Assembly: GCF_023684385.1 (NCBI RefSeq)
Contig: NZ_JAGSOJ010000003.1
Coordinates: forward strand, 496,001-560,000
Source of the DNA: Oceanirhabdus seepicola
GTDB taxonomy: Bacteria; Bacillota; Clostridia; Clostridiales; Clostridiaceae
Direction: 5' to 3'
DNA length: 64,000 nucleotides
Of the stretch, positions 1 through 9,381 are shown piece after piece. The translations under genes were made by a program, and so were the position numbers. The notes beneath the pieces are model-generated. The model ran no database searches. It was not told where the DNA came from and saw nothing but the letters and a program-made list of their open reading frames with translations. The stretch's first letter is position 1. Each line of letters begins with the position of its first letter.

Positions 1-1
1 A

Positions 2-538
2 GGTTTATTAAGTACATTACAAAATCATTGGAATGAAAATGATTTTAATGGAACTGATATGTTTAATAAGATATTTGATAAAGATAACTCATTGTTAATT
101 TGTCCAGATGGTAATATTGTTACCCAAAAGGAAGAATTCATAGACAAGTTAAATAATATGAAAGGTGTATGGAATGAAATAAATTTAGATACAGAGTCTT
201 CTGTTATAAACACTGAAAATAATACAGGGTGGGCATTAACATTAGGAACGGTCAAAACCAAAATTTCTAGAGAAAAATTACTTCAATCTTTGTTAAATGA
301 AAGCAAAAATATTTTAGAGAGTAAAGGTGATGTTAAACAAAAGCATTTAACTATTTTACGTCATATCTCATCTGTATTTATGATAGAGAATTTAGGTGAA
401 GATTTTGAAATTCCAGTAAGAATTGAGACGGTTTTTTCTAAGGATAATTCATGGAAAATTAAGTATATCCAAATATCATATGGGTATGAATGGATTTATG
501 AACATAGAACTGAAAAATTGAATTTATGGGGAAAGTAA
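2..538 (+). CDS. NTF2/SnoaL-like protein, 5' end outside window
   Basis: The reading frame is open to the left window edge, so the first Met inside the window (base 59) is probably internal. About 178 residues are visible. The pattern is an N-terminal helix, the segment LLICPDGNIVTQKEEFIDKL, then alternating strands ending in WKIKYIQISYGYEW, which resembles the cone-shaped NTF2/SnoaL fold. Such proteins are small soluble enzymes or ligand binders, and no catalytic residues can be assigned here. A stem-loop with a T tract follows the stop. The fold assignment is an inference from pattern. Confidence 0.5.
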   Translation, partial: GLLSTLQNHWNENDFNGTDMFNKIFDKDNSLLICPDGNIVTQKEEFIDKLNNMKGVWNEINLDTESSVINTENNTGWALTLGTVKTKISREKLLQSLLNESKNILESKGDVKQKHLTILRHISSVFMIENLGEDFEIPVRIETVFSKDNSWKIKYIQISYGYEWIYEHRTEKLNLWGK

Positions 539-581
539 TGGAAATACAACACACTAAAATTACTTGATAAATGTATATTAT

Positions 582-620
582 AAACACTATGAATATTTTC
601 TAATAATCATGGTGTTTTTA
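582..620 (+). terminator. Rho-independent terminator
   Basis: A stem of about 10 bp (AACACTATGA with TCATGGTGTT, one wobble) is followed by T residues. It sits 45 bases after the NTF2-like stop. The rest of the gap to 817 is AT-rich and no other feature was seen. Confidence 0.6.
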
Positions 621-817
621 TTGTAGTGTTCCTGTTGGAGTTTGTAGATTAATATGGTAAAAATGTATAATAATTAGTATAATGAGTGTTAGACAATCAG
701 TATTGGTTTACATACAAAACGTGAGGATGAACTTACATAAAAAAATGTGATAGGAGATGATGATAAAAAGTTACAGATAAATTATACATTACTATAAAAA
801 TTGTTATGGAGGAGTAT

Positions 818-2521
818 ATGAAAAACAGAGGGAAATACTATTTAATTGGGTTAGTTTTGATTTTAATTGCAGGGATAACTATAGTGTTTATGTTAAATAA
901 TACTAAAGCTCAGAAAGCTGATGACATAAGTTCAAATAATGTGAGTGAAAATACTGAAGATATTATTGAGCTTAAACCAATAGTACAATCAGTTAATGGG
1001 ATAAATGTTTTTGTAGACCCAAGAATTGAGTTGCTTGCAGCAGTGCAACTTATAAGTGATTATGATAAAATAACAGGTTTAATTACGAGAAAGGAATTTC
1101 AATATAAAAAGGATATGAAGGATTACTTTTCTAAGTTTTCAAGTCACGAGGCTGTAAAACTGTTTAATAAGATGAGTAAAAATGGATTTAACTACGATGC
1201 ACCTCCAACAGCTATGCTTTATTTATCAAATCCTTTAAATGTAAGTAAAAAACAGGATTTTGACGATTACATAATTAAAAGAGCTGGAGGATTTAAAAAC
1301 TTAGAAAATTTTTATTTAGCATTAAGTAAATTTGCCGGAGACACAAATTTTAATGAATTTTATGAAAGCCATACAGATTTTTATAAAAAAGTGGTAGAAG
1401 AAAATGCAAAAGCAGTTAAAGAAGGAGATTACATAAAAGATATAGAAGACTATTACGGTATGAAGCAAAACAGCTATAATATAATATTATCTCCGCTATT
1501 TCATCCTGGTGGGTTCGGTCCAAGAGTGAGAAATGAAGAGGGAAGTTATGATATTTATAGTATTCAAGGTCCAAGTTCTACAGAGAAGAATATACCTATG
1601 TTTGGAAATGTAAAAAGTTTTAAATACCTAGCATGGCATGAATTTAGCCACTCCTTTGTAAATCCTACAACTGAAGAAAATTTAGATGAGATTAATAAAT
1701 ATAGTAAGTTATATACTCCTTTAGCAAAGGCAATGAACTCACAAGCTTATAATACCTGGGAAACATGCGTAAATGAACATATTGTTAGAGCAGTTACTTC
1801 ACGTTTATCATATCTAAATGAAGGTGAAAAATCATATAATAAAGCTATCAACTATGAAAAAAGCAATGATTTTTACTATGTGGAAGCTTTATGTGAAAAG
1901 CTTGAGGAGTATGAAAATAATAGAGATAAATATAAATCATTCACAGAATTTTATCCAGAACTGGTAGCCGTTTTTAAAGAATTTAGTGAGCAAGATTTAG
2001 GAAAAGATTTCTATAAAGTTAATTTTATAGGACCAATTAATAAGGTATATACAATGGGTAAGAGTCTAACTATTATAATTCCTACAAATGAGGAAGATGA
2101 AAAGATAGAAAAAGACATAGAAAAAATTGCTAATAAATTTTTTGGAGAGAATGCTAAGATTATAACAGATAAGGAAGCCTTGGATAAAGATTTAAGTGAA
2201 GAGAATATCGTGGTTTATGGAACAGTAGAGGGAAATCTATGGCTTGAAAAATATTCTGATGACTTTCCATTCAAAATAGAAGAGGATAAAATTACAGCTG
2301 ATAAGGTATATGAAGGTGGTAATTTAAGATTTATTACTTGTATGCCTAATCCTTTTAATCAAAACAATGGTATGGTAATTTATACAGCTCAAAAGGGTGA
2401 AGACGTAATAAACATAAATTCAGTTTTTCATGGTCCTACTGATTATATTATTGCAAAAGGAAAAAAAGAGCTTAACTCTGATTATTATATAAAAGACAAT
2501 GCTATATGGGAATTTGAATAA
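818..2521 (+). CDS. DUF4932 family membrane-anchored putative zinc metalloprotease, copy 1
   Basis: This 567-residue protein has an N-terminal membrane segment (about residues 6-24) with the bulk predicted outside the cell. HEFSH near residue 273 matches an HExxH zinc site, and a conserved CVNEHIVRA stretch about 45 residues later could give the third ligand. DUF4932 proteins are predicted metalloproteases whose substrate is unknown. An in-frame ATG at 806 overlaps the GGAGG ribosome site (808-812), so ATG 818, five bases after it, is the likely start. The same arrangement recurs in the paralog at 4136. The two proteins are clearly homologous over their whole length, including the C-terminal region with KIEEDKITADKVY. 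Confidence 0.8.
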   Translation: MKNRGKYYLIGLVLILIAGITIVFMLNNTKAQKADDISSNNVSENTEDIIELKPIVQSVNGINVFVDPRIELLAAVQLISDYDKITGLITRKEFQYKKDMKDYFSKFSSHEAVKLFNKMSKNGFNYDAPPTAMLYLSNPLNVSKKQDFDDYIIKRAGGFKNLENFYLALSKFAGDTNFNEFYESHTDFYKKVVEENAKAVKEGDYIKDIEDYYGMKQNSYNIILSPLFHPGGFGPRVRNEEGSYDIYSIQGPSSTEKNIPMFGNVKSFKYLAWHEFSHSFVNPTTEENLDEINKYSKLYTPLAKAMNSQAYNTWETCVNEHIVRAVTSRLSYLNEGEKSYNKAINYEKSNDFYYVEALCEKLEEYENNRDKYKSFTEFYPELVAVFKEFSEQDLGKDFYKVNFIGPINKVYTMGKSLTIIIPTNEEDEKIEKDIEKIANKFFGENAKIITDKEALDKDLSEENIVVYGTVEGNLWLEKYSDDFPFKIEEDKITADKVYEGGNLRFITCMPNPFNQNNGMVIYTAQKGEDVININSVFHGPTDYIIAKGKKELNSDYYIKDNAIWEFE

Positions 2522-2687
2522 TATATTGAATTTTCAGGGGTATAAGGTCATTTGATAAATTGGTATAATTTCCCAGGAAATAAAATGAATATTTCTTATG
2601 CAGAAGATGCTAAAAAGAAAGTAACATTAAAACTCTTAAGACGGCAAACAGAGTGAAAACAATATTTTGTGACTTTGACAACAAAAA

Positions 2688-2720
2688 CAAGGTAGTCCCT
2701 TCTGACTACCTTGTTTTTTA
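2688..2720. terminator. Bidirectional terminator between convergent genes
   Basis: A perfect 10-bp stem (CAAGGTAGTC with GACTACCTTG) has T residues on the right and A residues on the left, so it can work for both the DUF4932 gene and the converging CPBP gene. Bases 2522-2687 hold only a short open frame (MNISYAEDAKKKVTLKLL, about 23 codons) that looks like a gene remnant. Confidence 0.75.
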
Positions 2721-2780
2721 ATTTATTGATATTGTTCTTTAAATAAAACATGATCTTTTGTTCATACTCTGTATTTATTA

Positions 2781-3590
2781 TTAAAAAGGTAAACCTATAA
2801 AGCAAAATCTAATAATATCAACTAAACCATGTGCTATCATAGCTGATGTTAAATCTCTCTTTTTTTGAAGAAGTGCAAAAGGTAAACCAAAAAGCAAGGA
2901 TAGCATAATTGTAACTATTATTCCTGAAATAGCTCCATTATTCATGAATATCTCTGGTGTATGTATCATAGCATGTGGAACAACCATCATAAAATAGCAC
3001 CAAAATTTTTCGGTTTTCGTATTAATATTACCTTTAAGGAGATATATACAAAGAGCATAAATAAAAAATCTGAAGCAGATTTCTTCAAAAATAGCTGGGT
3101 TTAAAGCAGTTAAAAAGCAGGATAGATTAATATTTAGGGATAATTTCTGTCCACTTGTGAATAAATTTATAGTTCCCAAGGTGGTTCCTACTAATATAGC
3201 TATAATTATGCTTACAATAATACTATATATTTTTTTCGATTTGACTATGGGAATGGCATAGTTCGGATGATTAATAAAAATGCTAAAAGTAGCTAGCGAA
3301 CAGATTGTGGTTGAGAAAAATGCTTTAAATGAAGAAAATGAAAATCCTTCATAAGCAACAAACATAAGAGCACCTAATATCAGAGAGGAAATAATATTGT
3401 TCTTGTTAGGAAACTTGTTTTTTATAAGGATAATAATTGCAAATATTATTACGAAAAAATTAAATGAAATCCACATTCTTTGTGTATATCCTATATTTCC
3501 GAAGACCGGTATCATAAAATTTACTACAAATACTAATATGAATACTGAAAAAGCAAAGTAAATTCTCTTTAGATAAATTGATTTTTTCAT
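2781..3590 (-). CDS. CPBP family intramembrane glutamic protease
   Basis: This is a 269-residue polytopic membrane protein with about seven or eight hydrophobic segments. The CPBP (CAAX protease and bacteriocin-processing) signature is present: EEICFRF supplies the EExxxR motif, followed by PHAMIHTPE and then AHGLVDIIRF. Family members cleave substrates within the membrane and often serve bacteriocin immunity or processing; the substrate here is unknown. The start ATG has GGAGGGA seven bases upstream. It converges on DUF4932 copy 1 and is transcribed away from copy 2. It is monocistronic. Confidence 0.85.
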   Translation of the reverse strand: MKKSIYLKRIYFAFSVFILVFVVNFMIPVFGNIGYTQRMWISFNFFVIIFAIIILIKNKFPNKNNIISSLILGALMFVAYEGFSFSSFKAFFSTTICSLATFSIFINHPNYAIPIVKSKKIYSIIVSIIIAILVGTTLGTINLFTSGQKLSLNINLSCFLTALNPAIFEEICFRFFIYALCIYLLKGNINTKTEKFWCYFMMVVPHAMIHTPEIFMNNGAISGIIVTIMLSLLFGLPFALLQKKRDLTSAMIAHGLVDIIRFCFIGLPF

Positions 3591-3599
3591 AAATTCCCT

Positions 3600-4135
3600 C
3601 CAGACAATAAATTACTTAACAATATCTAATAATTGTTAGTTGGTTTATTAATTAATTATACGATAAAATTTCTATAATTGTAATAAATTTCATTATATAT
3701 AAACGAATTTAATGAATATTGGCAATGTTTTTATATCTGAAATGTATGTAATAAATTAACTTCTTCCATCGTTGCCGTGTATTAGTGTTATAGCATCCGT
3801 TAAAAGGATATTCATACTGATAAGTTTTGGTGAGATGAGTTTTAATATGATTCATATGACAGTTTAATAGTGAAAATGTGGTTTAAATACATTAATTATT
3901 ATAATGTAGAAAAATAATGGTAGTATATTTACAATAGACAAATTTTACTAAGTTGAATTAAAAGCTTAGTTCATATAAAAGAGAAGGGCTTATAAAAATA
4001 ATCTGTAAAAAAATTTTGTTATAGAGATTCCAGTATAAAACTAAATTTATACATACTCAAAACTCATAGAAACACTGCGATTTTGAGATATGTATAAATA
4101 AAGTTTTAAATCGGATTCTCAATATGGAGGAGTTT
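3600..4135. other. Intergenic stretch between CPBP gene and DUF4932 copy 2
   Basis: AT-rich and non-coding apart from the gene remnant at 3763-3828. A short palindromic section around 3995-4105 (TTTATACAT, later ATGTATAAA) may form a leader hairpin just before DUF4932 copy 2. No other feature was seen. Confidence 0.5.
3763..3828 (-). pseudogene. Remnant of the AlaX-like (DHHA1) gene 3' region
   Basis: About 65 bases match bases 5990-6055, the DHHA1-encoding part of the intact AlaX-like gene, in the same orientation and with only about five to seven differences. The shared core includes ATTAGTGTTATAGCATCC and AAAAGGATATTCATACTGAT. Nothing else of the gene survives here. Its position before DUF4932 copy 2 mirrors the intact gene's position after it, so a tandem duplication followed by decay is likely. 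Confidence 0.75.
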
Positions 4136-5830
4136 ATGAAAAATAGAAAGAAATATTATTTAATTGGTTTAGTTTTTATTTTAAGTATAGGAGTAACTAC
4201 AATATTTTTTAGAAATAATACTAAAATAGAAAAAGAAGTTAGTGTAAATTCAGAGGGTATTATTGTACTTAAACCAATTGTACAAGAAGTTAAGGGAATA
4301 AACATTTCCATAGACCCCAGGATTGAATTACTATCTGCAGTACAACTTATAAGTGATTATGATGTAAGGTATGGTTTAATTACAAAAGAAGAATTTAAAT
4401 ACAAAAAAGATATGGAGGATTATTTCTCGAAGTATTCAGATCATGAGGTTGTAAAACTATTTAACGGAATGACTAATTTTGGATTCACTTTTGGTGAGCC
4501 TCCAGAAGCTATGCTGCATTTATCTAATCCTATGGTGATTGGTAAAGAGTCAGATTTTGAGGATTCTATTATTGGAAGCGCTGGAGGAGATGAAAACTTA
4601 GAAAAATTTATTTCAGAACTGAATAAATTCGCAGTAGATACAAAATTTAATGAATTTTATGAGAAAAATAAAGGCTTTTATAATGAAGTAGTAGAAAAAA
4701 CTGCAATGTTAGTGAATCAGGGAGATTACATAAAAGATATAGAAAATTATTATGGAATGAAACAAAAAAGCTATAATATAATATTAGCTCCTATATTTCA
4801 TCATGGTGGATTTGGGCTAAATGTAAAAAATGAAGATGCATATGATATTTATAGTATTCAAGGACCAAGGGTTACAGAAAAAAGCATGCCAGTATTTGGA
4901 GATACTGAATATATTAGATATATTGTTTGGCACGAATTTAGTCATTCTTTTATAAAACATGTTTTCAAAGATAATTTAAGTGAAATTAATGACTATAGTA
5001 AATTATATACACCAATATCAAAGTCAATGAATAAGCAATCTTATGGTAATTGGGAAAGCTGTGTAAATGAACATGTGGTTAGAGCAGTTACTACACGTCT
5101 TGCATATCTAAATGAAGGAAAAGAAGCATATGATAAAGCTCTTAATAAGGAAAAAGGTATGGAATTCTTATATGTGGAAGCACTATGTGAGAAACTTCAG
5201 GAGTATGAAAATAATAGAGATAGATATAAATCATTCGAAGAATTTTACCCAGAACTGATAAAAGTCTTTAAAGAATTAAGTGAACAGGACTTAGGAAAAG
5301 ACTTTTATAGTTTTACAGGAAATATTTATAAGTTGTTTTGGATGGATGAGAATATAACTATTATATTACCTACTAATGAAGAAGATCAAAAGATACAAAA
5401 TAACATTGTAAAAGATGTTAATAGCTTTTTTGAGAAATATAAGGATAAGCTTGGAGAGCAAGCTGAGATTATAACAGATAAAGAGGCTTTAGAGAAAGAC
5501 TTAAGTGATAAGAATCTTATAGTCTTTGGAACCCTAGAGGGAAATCTATGGCTCAAGAGATATTCTAAGGCTTTTCCTTTCAAAATAGAAGAGGATAAAA
5601 TAACAGCAGACAAGGTTTATAAAGGTAATAACGTAAGATTTATTACAAGTATGCCTAATCCTATAAATAAAAATAAGGGTATGATAATTTATACAGCACA
5701 AAAGGCAAAATCTATAATTGGAATTAATTCAGTTTTTATTGGTCCTATAGATTTCGTTATTGCTGAAGATACAAAAGAGATTAATTCAGGTTATTACATA
5801 AAAGAGAATGGTATATGGAGATTTGAATAG
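4136..5830 (+). CDS. DUF4932 family membrane-anchored putative zinc metalloprotease, copy 2
   Basis: A 564-residue paralog of the gene at 818, aligning end to end. It has an N-terminal membrane segment, HEFSH near residue 267 and CVNEHVVRA downstream as candidate zinc ligands. The first in-frame ATG (4124) overlaps the GGAGG ribosome site, so ATG 4136 is chosen, as in copy 1. The C-terminal region again carries KIEEDKITADKVY and ends IWRFE, against IWEFE in copy 1. Both genes lie on the plus strand with their own upstream regions. The substrate is unknown. Confidence 0.8.
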   Translation: MKNRKKYYLIGLVFILSIGVTTIFFRNNTKIEKEVSVNSEGIIVLKPIVQEVKGINISIDPRIELLSAVQLISDYDVRYGLITKEEFKYKKDMEDYFSKYSDHEVVKLFNGMTNFGFTFGEPPEAMLHLSNPMVIGKESDFEDSIIGSAGGDENLEKFISELNKFAVDTKFNEFYEKNKGFYNEVVEKTAMLVNQGDYIKDIENYYGMKQKSYNIILAPIFHHGGFGLNVKNEDAYDIYSIQGPRVTEKSMPVFGDTEYIRYIVWHEFSHSFIKHVFKDNLSEINDYSKLYTPISKSMNKQSYGNWESCVNEHVVRAVTTRLAYLNEGKEAYDKALNKEKGMEFLYVEALCEKLQEYENNRDRYKSFEEFYPELIKVFKELSEQDLGKDFYSFTGNIYKLFWMDENITIILPTNEEDQKIQNNIVKDVNSFFEKYKDKLGEQAEIITDKEALEKDLSDKNLIVFGTLEGNLWLKRYSKAFPFKIEEDKITADKVYKGNNVRFITSMPNPINKNKGMIIYTAQKAKSIIGINSVFIGPIDFVIAEDTKEINSGYYIKENGIWRFE

Positions 5831-5855
5831 TATATTTAATCTTGTAAAGCATGGG

Positions 5856-5880
5856 GGGAGCTAGTAGCTCCCTTTTATTA
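5856..5880. terminator. Terminator between convergent genes
   Basis: GGGAGCTA-G-TAGCTCCC is a perfect 8-bp stem followed by TTTTATTA. It lies between DUF4932 copy 2 and the converging AlaX-like gene. Confidence 0.75.
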
Positions 5881-5883
5881 ATG

Positions 5884-7095
5884 TTAAGAATTACCCATAA
5901 TGATACCTTTAATTTTATTGTAAGCATAATCTAGCGTTGAATCTAAATTATTGTTATTTTTTCCTCCACCTTGAGCTGAGAAGTCACTTCCTCCACCGTT
6001 GCCGTCTATTAGTGTTATAGCATCCTTTAAAAGGATATTCATACTGATGATTTTCAACCCTTTTGTACATGAGAAGATTAGCTGAGCTTTGTCTTCAGAT
6101 TTTACTCCAAATAAAACTATAACATTTGGAAAGCTTGTTAACTTTGATGCTAAAAGATTAACGTGTTTTATATCTATCGTATCATGTACTAACTTAATAA
6201 CGCTTATATCTTTAATTTTTTCACATGAATTAACCATATTTTGGACTTCGTAGTCAGCAATCTCTGATTTTAATGAATTCCTTTCAGAAAGGGCTTTTTT
6301 AAGTTCTTTTTTTAGCTTTTCCACTTCAAGTAGAACATTACTATCAGTGCACGATAAAAGTTTTGATATCTTTTCCATAGAGTCAAATTTTTCTATGTAG
6401 TTAGAAACTGCTTTTGAACCGCAAAGGAAGTGAATTCTCGTACCAATACCTTGGTTTTCATATTTAATAACTTTAAGTGTCTGTAATTCAATTGTTGAAT
6501 TAGGTAGTATTCCCGTACATGGAATTGCAAAAACATCTCCAACTTTCACAATTCTTATTTTCCCACCAGCTTTTTTATCAATGTTTTTCAGTTTTAATTT
6601 CTTTAGTTCAGCTTTTGTAGGATATAATGTATCTACCTTGATATTATCAAAAATTAAGTTATTGGCCATTTCTTCAACTTTCTTAATTTCAGTACTTTCA
6701 ATTATTCTATCAACATCAATATATGAATGTTCATCTCCCAGATTAACTTTAACTGTATTTGCATTGAATAACTCAAATAAATATGCTGATATTATATATT
6801 GGGCAAGATGTTTTTGCATATAGTCAAACTTTTTCGACCAATCTATGTTACATTTAACTTTGTGTATTTTCATAGGCTTTACTTCAACTACATGATACAC
6901 TTTTTCATCCGCTTCATATACTGAAAGTACTGGAGTTCCGCTTATGGATCCAGTATCACCAGGATGTTCTTCCCCTTGTGGGTAGAAATAAGTTTCGTCA
7001 AGTTCAACGTGAAATTTATTATCTTTTTCAAGTACATTTATTATTTCAGCAGTAAATTCTTTTTTATATGGATTATCATAATAAGACTTTTGCAA
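5884..7095 (-). CDS. AlaX-like alanyl-tRNA editing protein with degenerate zinc site and DHHA1 domain
   Basis: The order is a short N-terminal beta region (NPYKKEFTAEI, YFYPQGEEHPGDTGSI), an editing-like domain, a coiled-coil linker (KLKKELKKALSERNSLKSEI) and a C-terminal DHHA1 domain with a glycine-rich end (DGNGGGSDFSAQGGG). In active AlaX enzymes two motifs, HxxxH and CxxxH, bind zinc. Here they read HLAQY and CTGIL, so one ligand of each is lost, and classical Ala-tRNA deacylation is doubtful. TTG 7095 is preferred: it is nine bases after AAGGAG, whereas TTG 7104 abuts the ribosome site. Part of its 3' end was duplicated at 3763-3828. Confidence 0.8.
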   Translation of the reverse strand: MQKSYYDNPYKKEFTAEIINVLEKDNKFHVELDETYFYPQGEEHPGDTGSISGTPVLSVYEADEKVYHVVEVKPMKIHKVKCNIDWSKKFDYMQKHLAQYIISAYLFELFNANTVKVNLGDEHSYIDVDRIIESTEIKKVEEMANNLIFDNIKVDTLYPTKAELKKLKLKNIDKKAGGKIRIVKVGDVFAIPCTGILPNSTIELQTLKVIKYENQGIGTRIHFLCGSKAVSNYIEKFDSMEKISKLLSCTDSNVLLEVEKLKKELKKALSERNSLKSEIADYEVQNMVNSCEKIKDISVIKLVHDTIDIKHVNLLASKLTSFPNVIVLFGVKSEDKAQLIFSCTKGLKIISMNILLKDAITLIDGNGGGSDFSAQGGGKNNNNLDSTLDYAYNKIKGIIMGNS

Positions 7096-7104
7096 TATGT
7101 ACAA

Positions 7105-7442
7105 CTCCTTTTATAGTAACGATTTCAATTATATTTTTCATTTATATAATATATTATAACTTAATTAGTGGAAATATCCTATGTGAATGTTGCAGTTGTT
7201 TGTATTCATCATTCTTCAATAGATTATATTTTTCTAGAGTAGGATAAATTATATAATCAGACAAGTAAGTAAAGTTAAACAATATTTAAAATACATATAA
7301 AAGTATCATATTAGTTCACAATGTTCTTATAGTGTGTCATAATTGATATATAATAGTTACATTTAATTTCTATAATTGAAAGGTGAATCAATACATTGGA
7401 GGAGTTAATCCTAAGTAAAATTTAGAAGTGGAGGCGTGAATT
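7105..7442. other. Divergent promoter region
   Basis: AT-rich region between the AlaX-like gene (minus) and the GrpB gene (plus). TATAAT at 7349-7354 is a plausible -10 box for the plus strand. GGAGGCG precedes the GrpB start. No reading frame or strong stem-loop was seen. Confidence 0.4.
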
Positions 7443-8006
7443 ATGAGCAAAGTAGTTGTTGCACCTTATGACTCAAACTGGGCTAAGGAGTTTCTTCGAT
7501 TAAAGAACTTCTTTAGTGAAGTACTTCGAGGAAGTGATGTGAGAATTGAACATGTAGGGAGCACTTCTGTGCAAGATCTCGCAGCAAAACCGATACTGGA
7601 TATTGATATCATTGTTAAAAATAGAATGATGTTGCATGAAGTGATTTCTCATTTGAGTAAAGCAGGATATGAGCATATAGGCGATATGGGGATTAAAGGA
7701 AGAGAAGCTTTTAAAAATAATAATGCATCTCACAGTATAGATTGGATGAAGCACCATCTATATGTGTGTATTGAAGGTGCTGAAAGTTTGAAAAATCATT
7801 TATTATTAAGAGATTATCTCAAAAATAATGTGGAGGCCGTAAAAGAATATAGCTTATTAAAGTATAAATTAGCCAAGAAGTATCCTGAGGATATAAATGC
7901 TTATGTTGAAGGGAAGACCGCACTTATTACATCATTCTTAGCAAAAGCAGGAATGAATAATGATGAATTAGAACGAATTACAGCTGCAAACAAAGATTTA
8001 TCCTAG
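7443..8006 (+). CDS. GrpB family protein (nucleotidyltransferase-like)
   Basis: A 187-residue protein with the GrpB/UPF0157 signature. PYDSNWAKEF opens the protein, and EHVGSTSVQDLAAKPILDID contains the GS...D-x-D core of the nucleotidyltransferase fold. HLYVC and KNHLLLRDYL follow, as is typical. The biochemical role is not established; GrpB domains also occur fused to kinases or acetyltransferases. A GGAGG site lies eight bases before the ATG. It is monocistronic and followed by the first of four repeated terminator spacers. Confidence 0.85.
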   Translation: MSKVVVAPYDSNWAKEFLRLKNFFSEVLRGSDVRIEHVGSTSVQDLAAKPILDIDIIVKNRMMLHEVISHLSKAGYEHIGDMGIKGREAFKNNNASHSIDWMKHHLYVCIEGAESLKNHLLLRDYLKNNVEAVKEYSLLKYKLAKKYPEDINAYVEGKTALITSFLAKAGMNNDELERITAANKDLS

Positions 8007-8059
8007 TTTAGGAACACATATGAGATGTGAAGGAGTTTAGAAATAATAACAAATTATTG

Positions 8060-8173
8060 TACAGATAGAGCAGCATTAATTGACTGCTCTTTTTATAGAG
8101 TAATTTAGTGAAATATGTTAAAATGTATAAGCATAGTACAATAATGGATAATATATTCATATTGTGCAACAGT
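8060..8173 (+). repeat. Cassette spacer repeat, copy 1 (terminator plus promoter-like part)
   Basis: GTACAGATAGAGCAG begins the unit. The stem GAGCAG/CTGCTC (8068-8089) with TTTTT is a terminator. It continues with AAATATGTTAAAATGTATAA and CAATAATGGATAATATATTC. Copies lie at 9679, 10346 and 12465. The copy at 12465 matches this one almost base for base over about 100 nt, downstream part included. Confidence 0.8.
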
Positions 8174-8322
8174 TAAATAATTTAATATAATATAAGCTAA
8201 TATATTTGAAGTGTGAATCAAAGAGTGAATAGTTAAAGTAACATAGTATTAAAAATTACGTACTAAATAAGATTAAGCTAAACAGAAATATAAAATATTA
8301 ATGATAAAGGGGGGTATAGACA

Positions 8323-9177
8323 GTGATAAAAATAATTTATAAAGTTGAGGAAGTAATTGATTTTGCATGGGAATTAAGTCAGAATAATTTATATGCTAGT
8401 TATCCAAGAAAAGAATCAATAAAAGCGATTAAAGATGATATTGAAAAAGCTATCAATGAAGACAATAAGAATATAGTAGCTTGCTACCATCAAAATGTAT
8501 TATGTGGAGTTTGTATTTATCAGTGGGAATGTGATGAAAACTATGCGCAAACAACAGAATTTTTAATAAGAGAAGATTATGACCAAATTGCCGAAGAAAT
8601 GATTGATTACATAAGTAAGCAATTAGCTGGATATGAATTATTTATAGGTGTACCATTTTCTAACGAAAATGCAAACCAATATTTTAAGAAGAAGAATATA
8701 GAATGTAACGAATCTAGTATTGTTACAAATTTATATAATTTAAAATCCCATTCGAATCAAAAGCATGATTACGTAGATAAAATTACTAAAGCTAATTTTG
8801 AAGAATATGCTATATTTCATGACAAATATGCTATTCCTTTAGAAATGTATTATAATAGCAAAAATTTAAAAAAGGATATGGATCGCTTTCGAGTATTTGT
8901 TTTTAGGCAAGAGAAAGGGATACATGCAAGCATTTTTGTTAAGGCTAACAAAGACTTATCAGATGTTGTCGGTTTATTTGTTGATAAAGAATATAGAAAT
9001 AATGGTATTGAAAGTATGTTAATTAATGAAATGTTAATGCAATTATATAATGAATTTGGTGCAATAAAGGAAATTTTATTTTTTATTGATGAAGATTGTA
9101 CTGATGAATTAAATTTAGCTTTGACTGCTGGTTTTGAGATTAAAGAAAAATATAGATGTTATAAATGTATACTTTAG
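8323..9177 (+). CDS. GNAT family N-acetyltransferase (two-domain)
   Basis: 284 residues from a GTG start with a G-rich ribosome site (8307-8314) about nine bases upstream. The C-terminal half shows the acetyl-CoA binding segment, degenerate but recognisable (VVGLFVDKEYRNNGIESMLI), followed by the conserved end of the fold (NLALTAGFEIKEKYRCY). The N-terminal half looks like a second, diverged GNAT-like domain (NVLCGVCIYQWE). The substrate is unknown; stand-alone acetyltransferases of this kind often modify small molecules or antibiotics. It sits as a single gene between spacer copies 1 and 2, together with a small ORF. Confidence 0.75.
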   Translation: MIKIIYKVEEVIDFAWELSQNNLYASYPRKESIKAIKDDIEKAINEDNKNIVACYHQNVLCGVCIYQWECDENYAQTTEFLIREDYDQIAEEMIDYISKQLAGYELFIGVPFSNENANQYFKKKNIECNESSIVTNLYNLKSHSNQKHDYVDKITKANFEEYAIFHDKYAIPLEMYYNSKNLKKDMDRFRVFVFRQEKGIHASIFVKANKDLSDVVGLFVDKEYRNNGIESMLINEMLMQLYNEFGAIKEILFFIDEDCTDELNLALTAGFEIKEKYRCYKCIL

Positions 9178-9381
9178 TTCGCTAAATTATTATTTTATAA
9201 AAGCTCATAATATTCTTAAATCATGATGCAAAAGGTAAAAATGAAAAAAGTAGTTAAGACATAATAAAAGAGTATTACGAATTACCAACACATTAGACAC
9301 ATAAAAGAGTATAAATAGAAAGGGGGATAGATTTAGTGAGGGTTTGGTACTTATAATACTCTCTCTCACTAAAGATAATAT

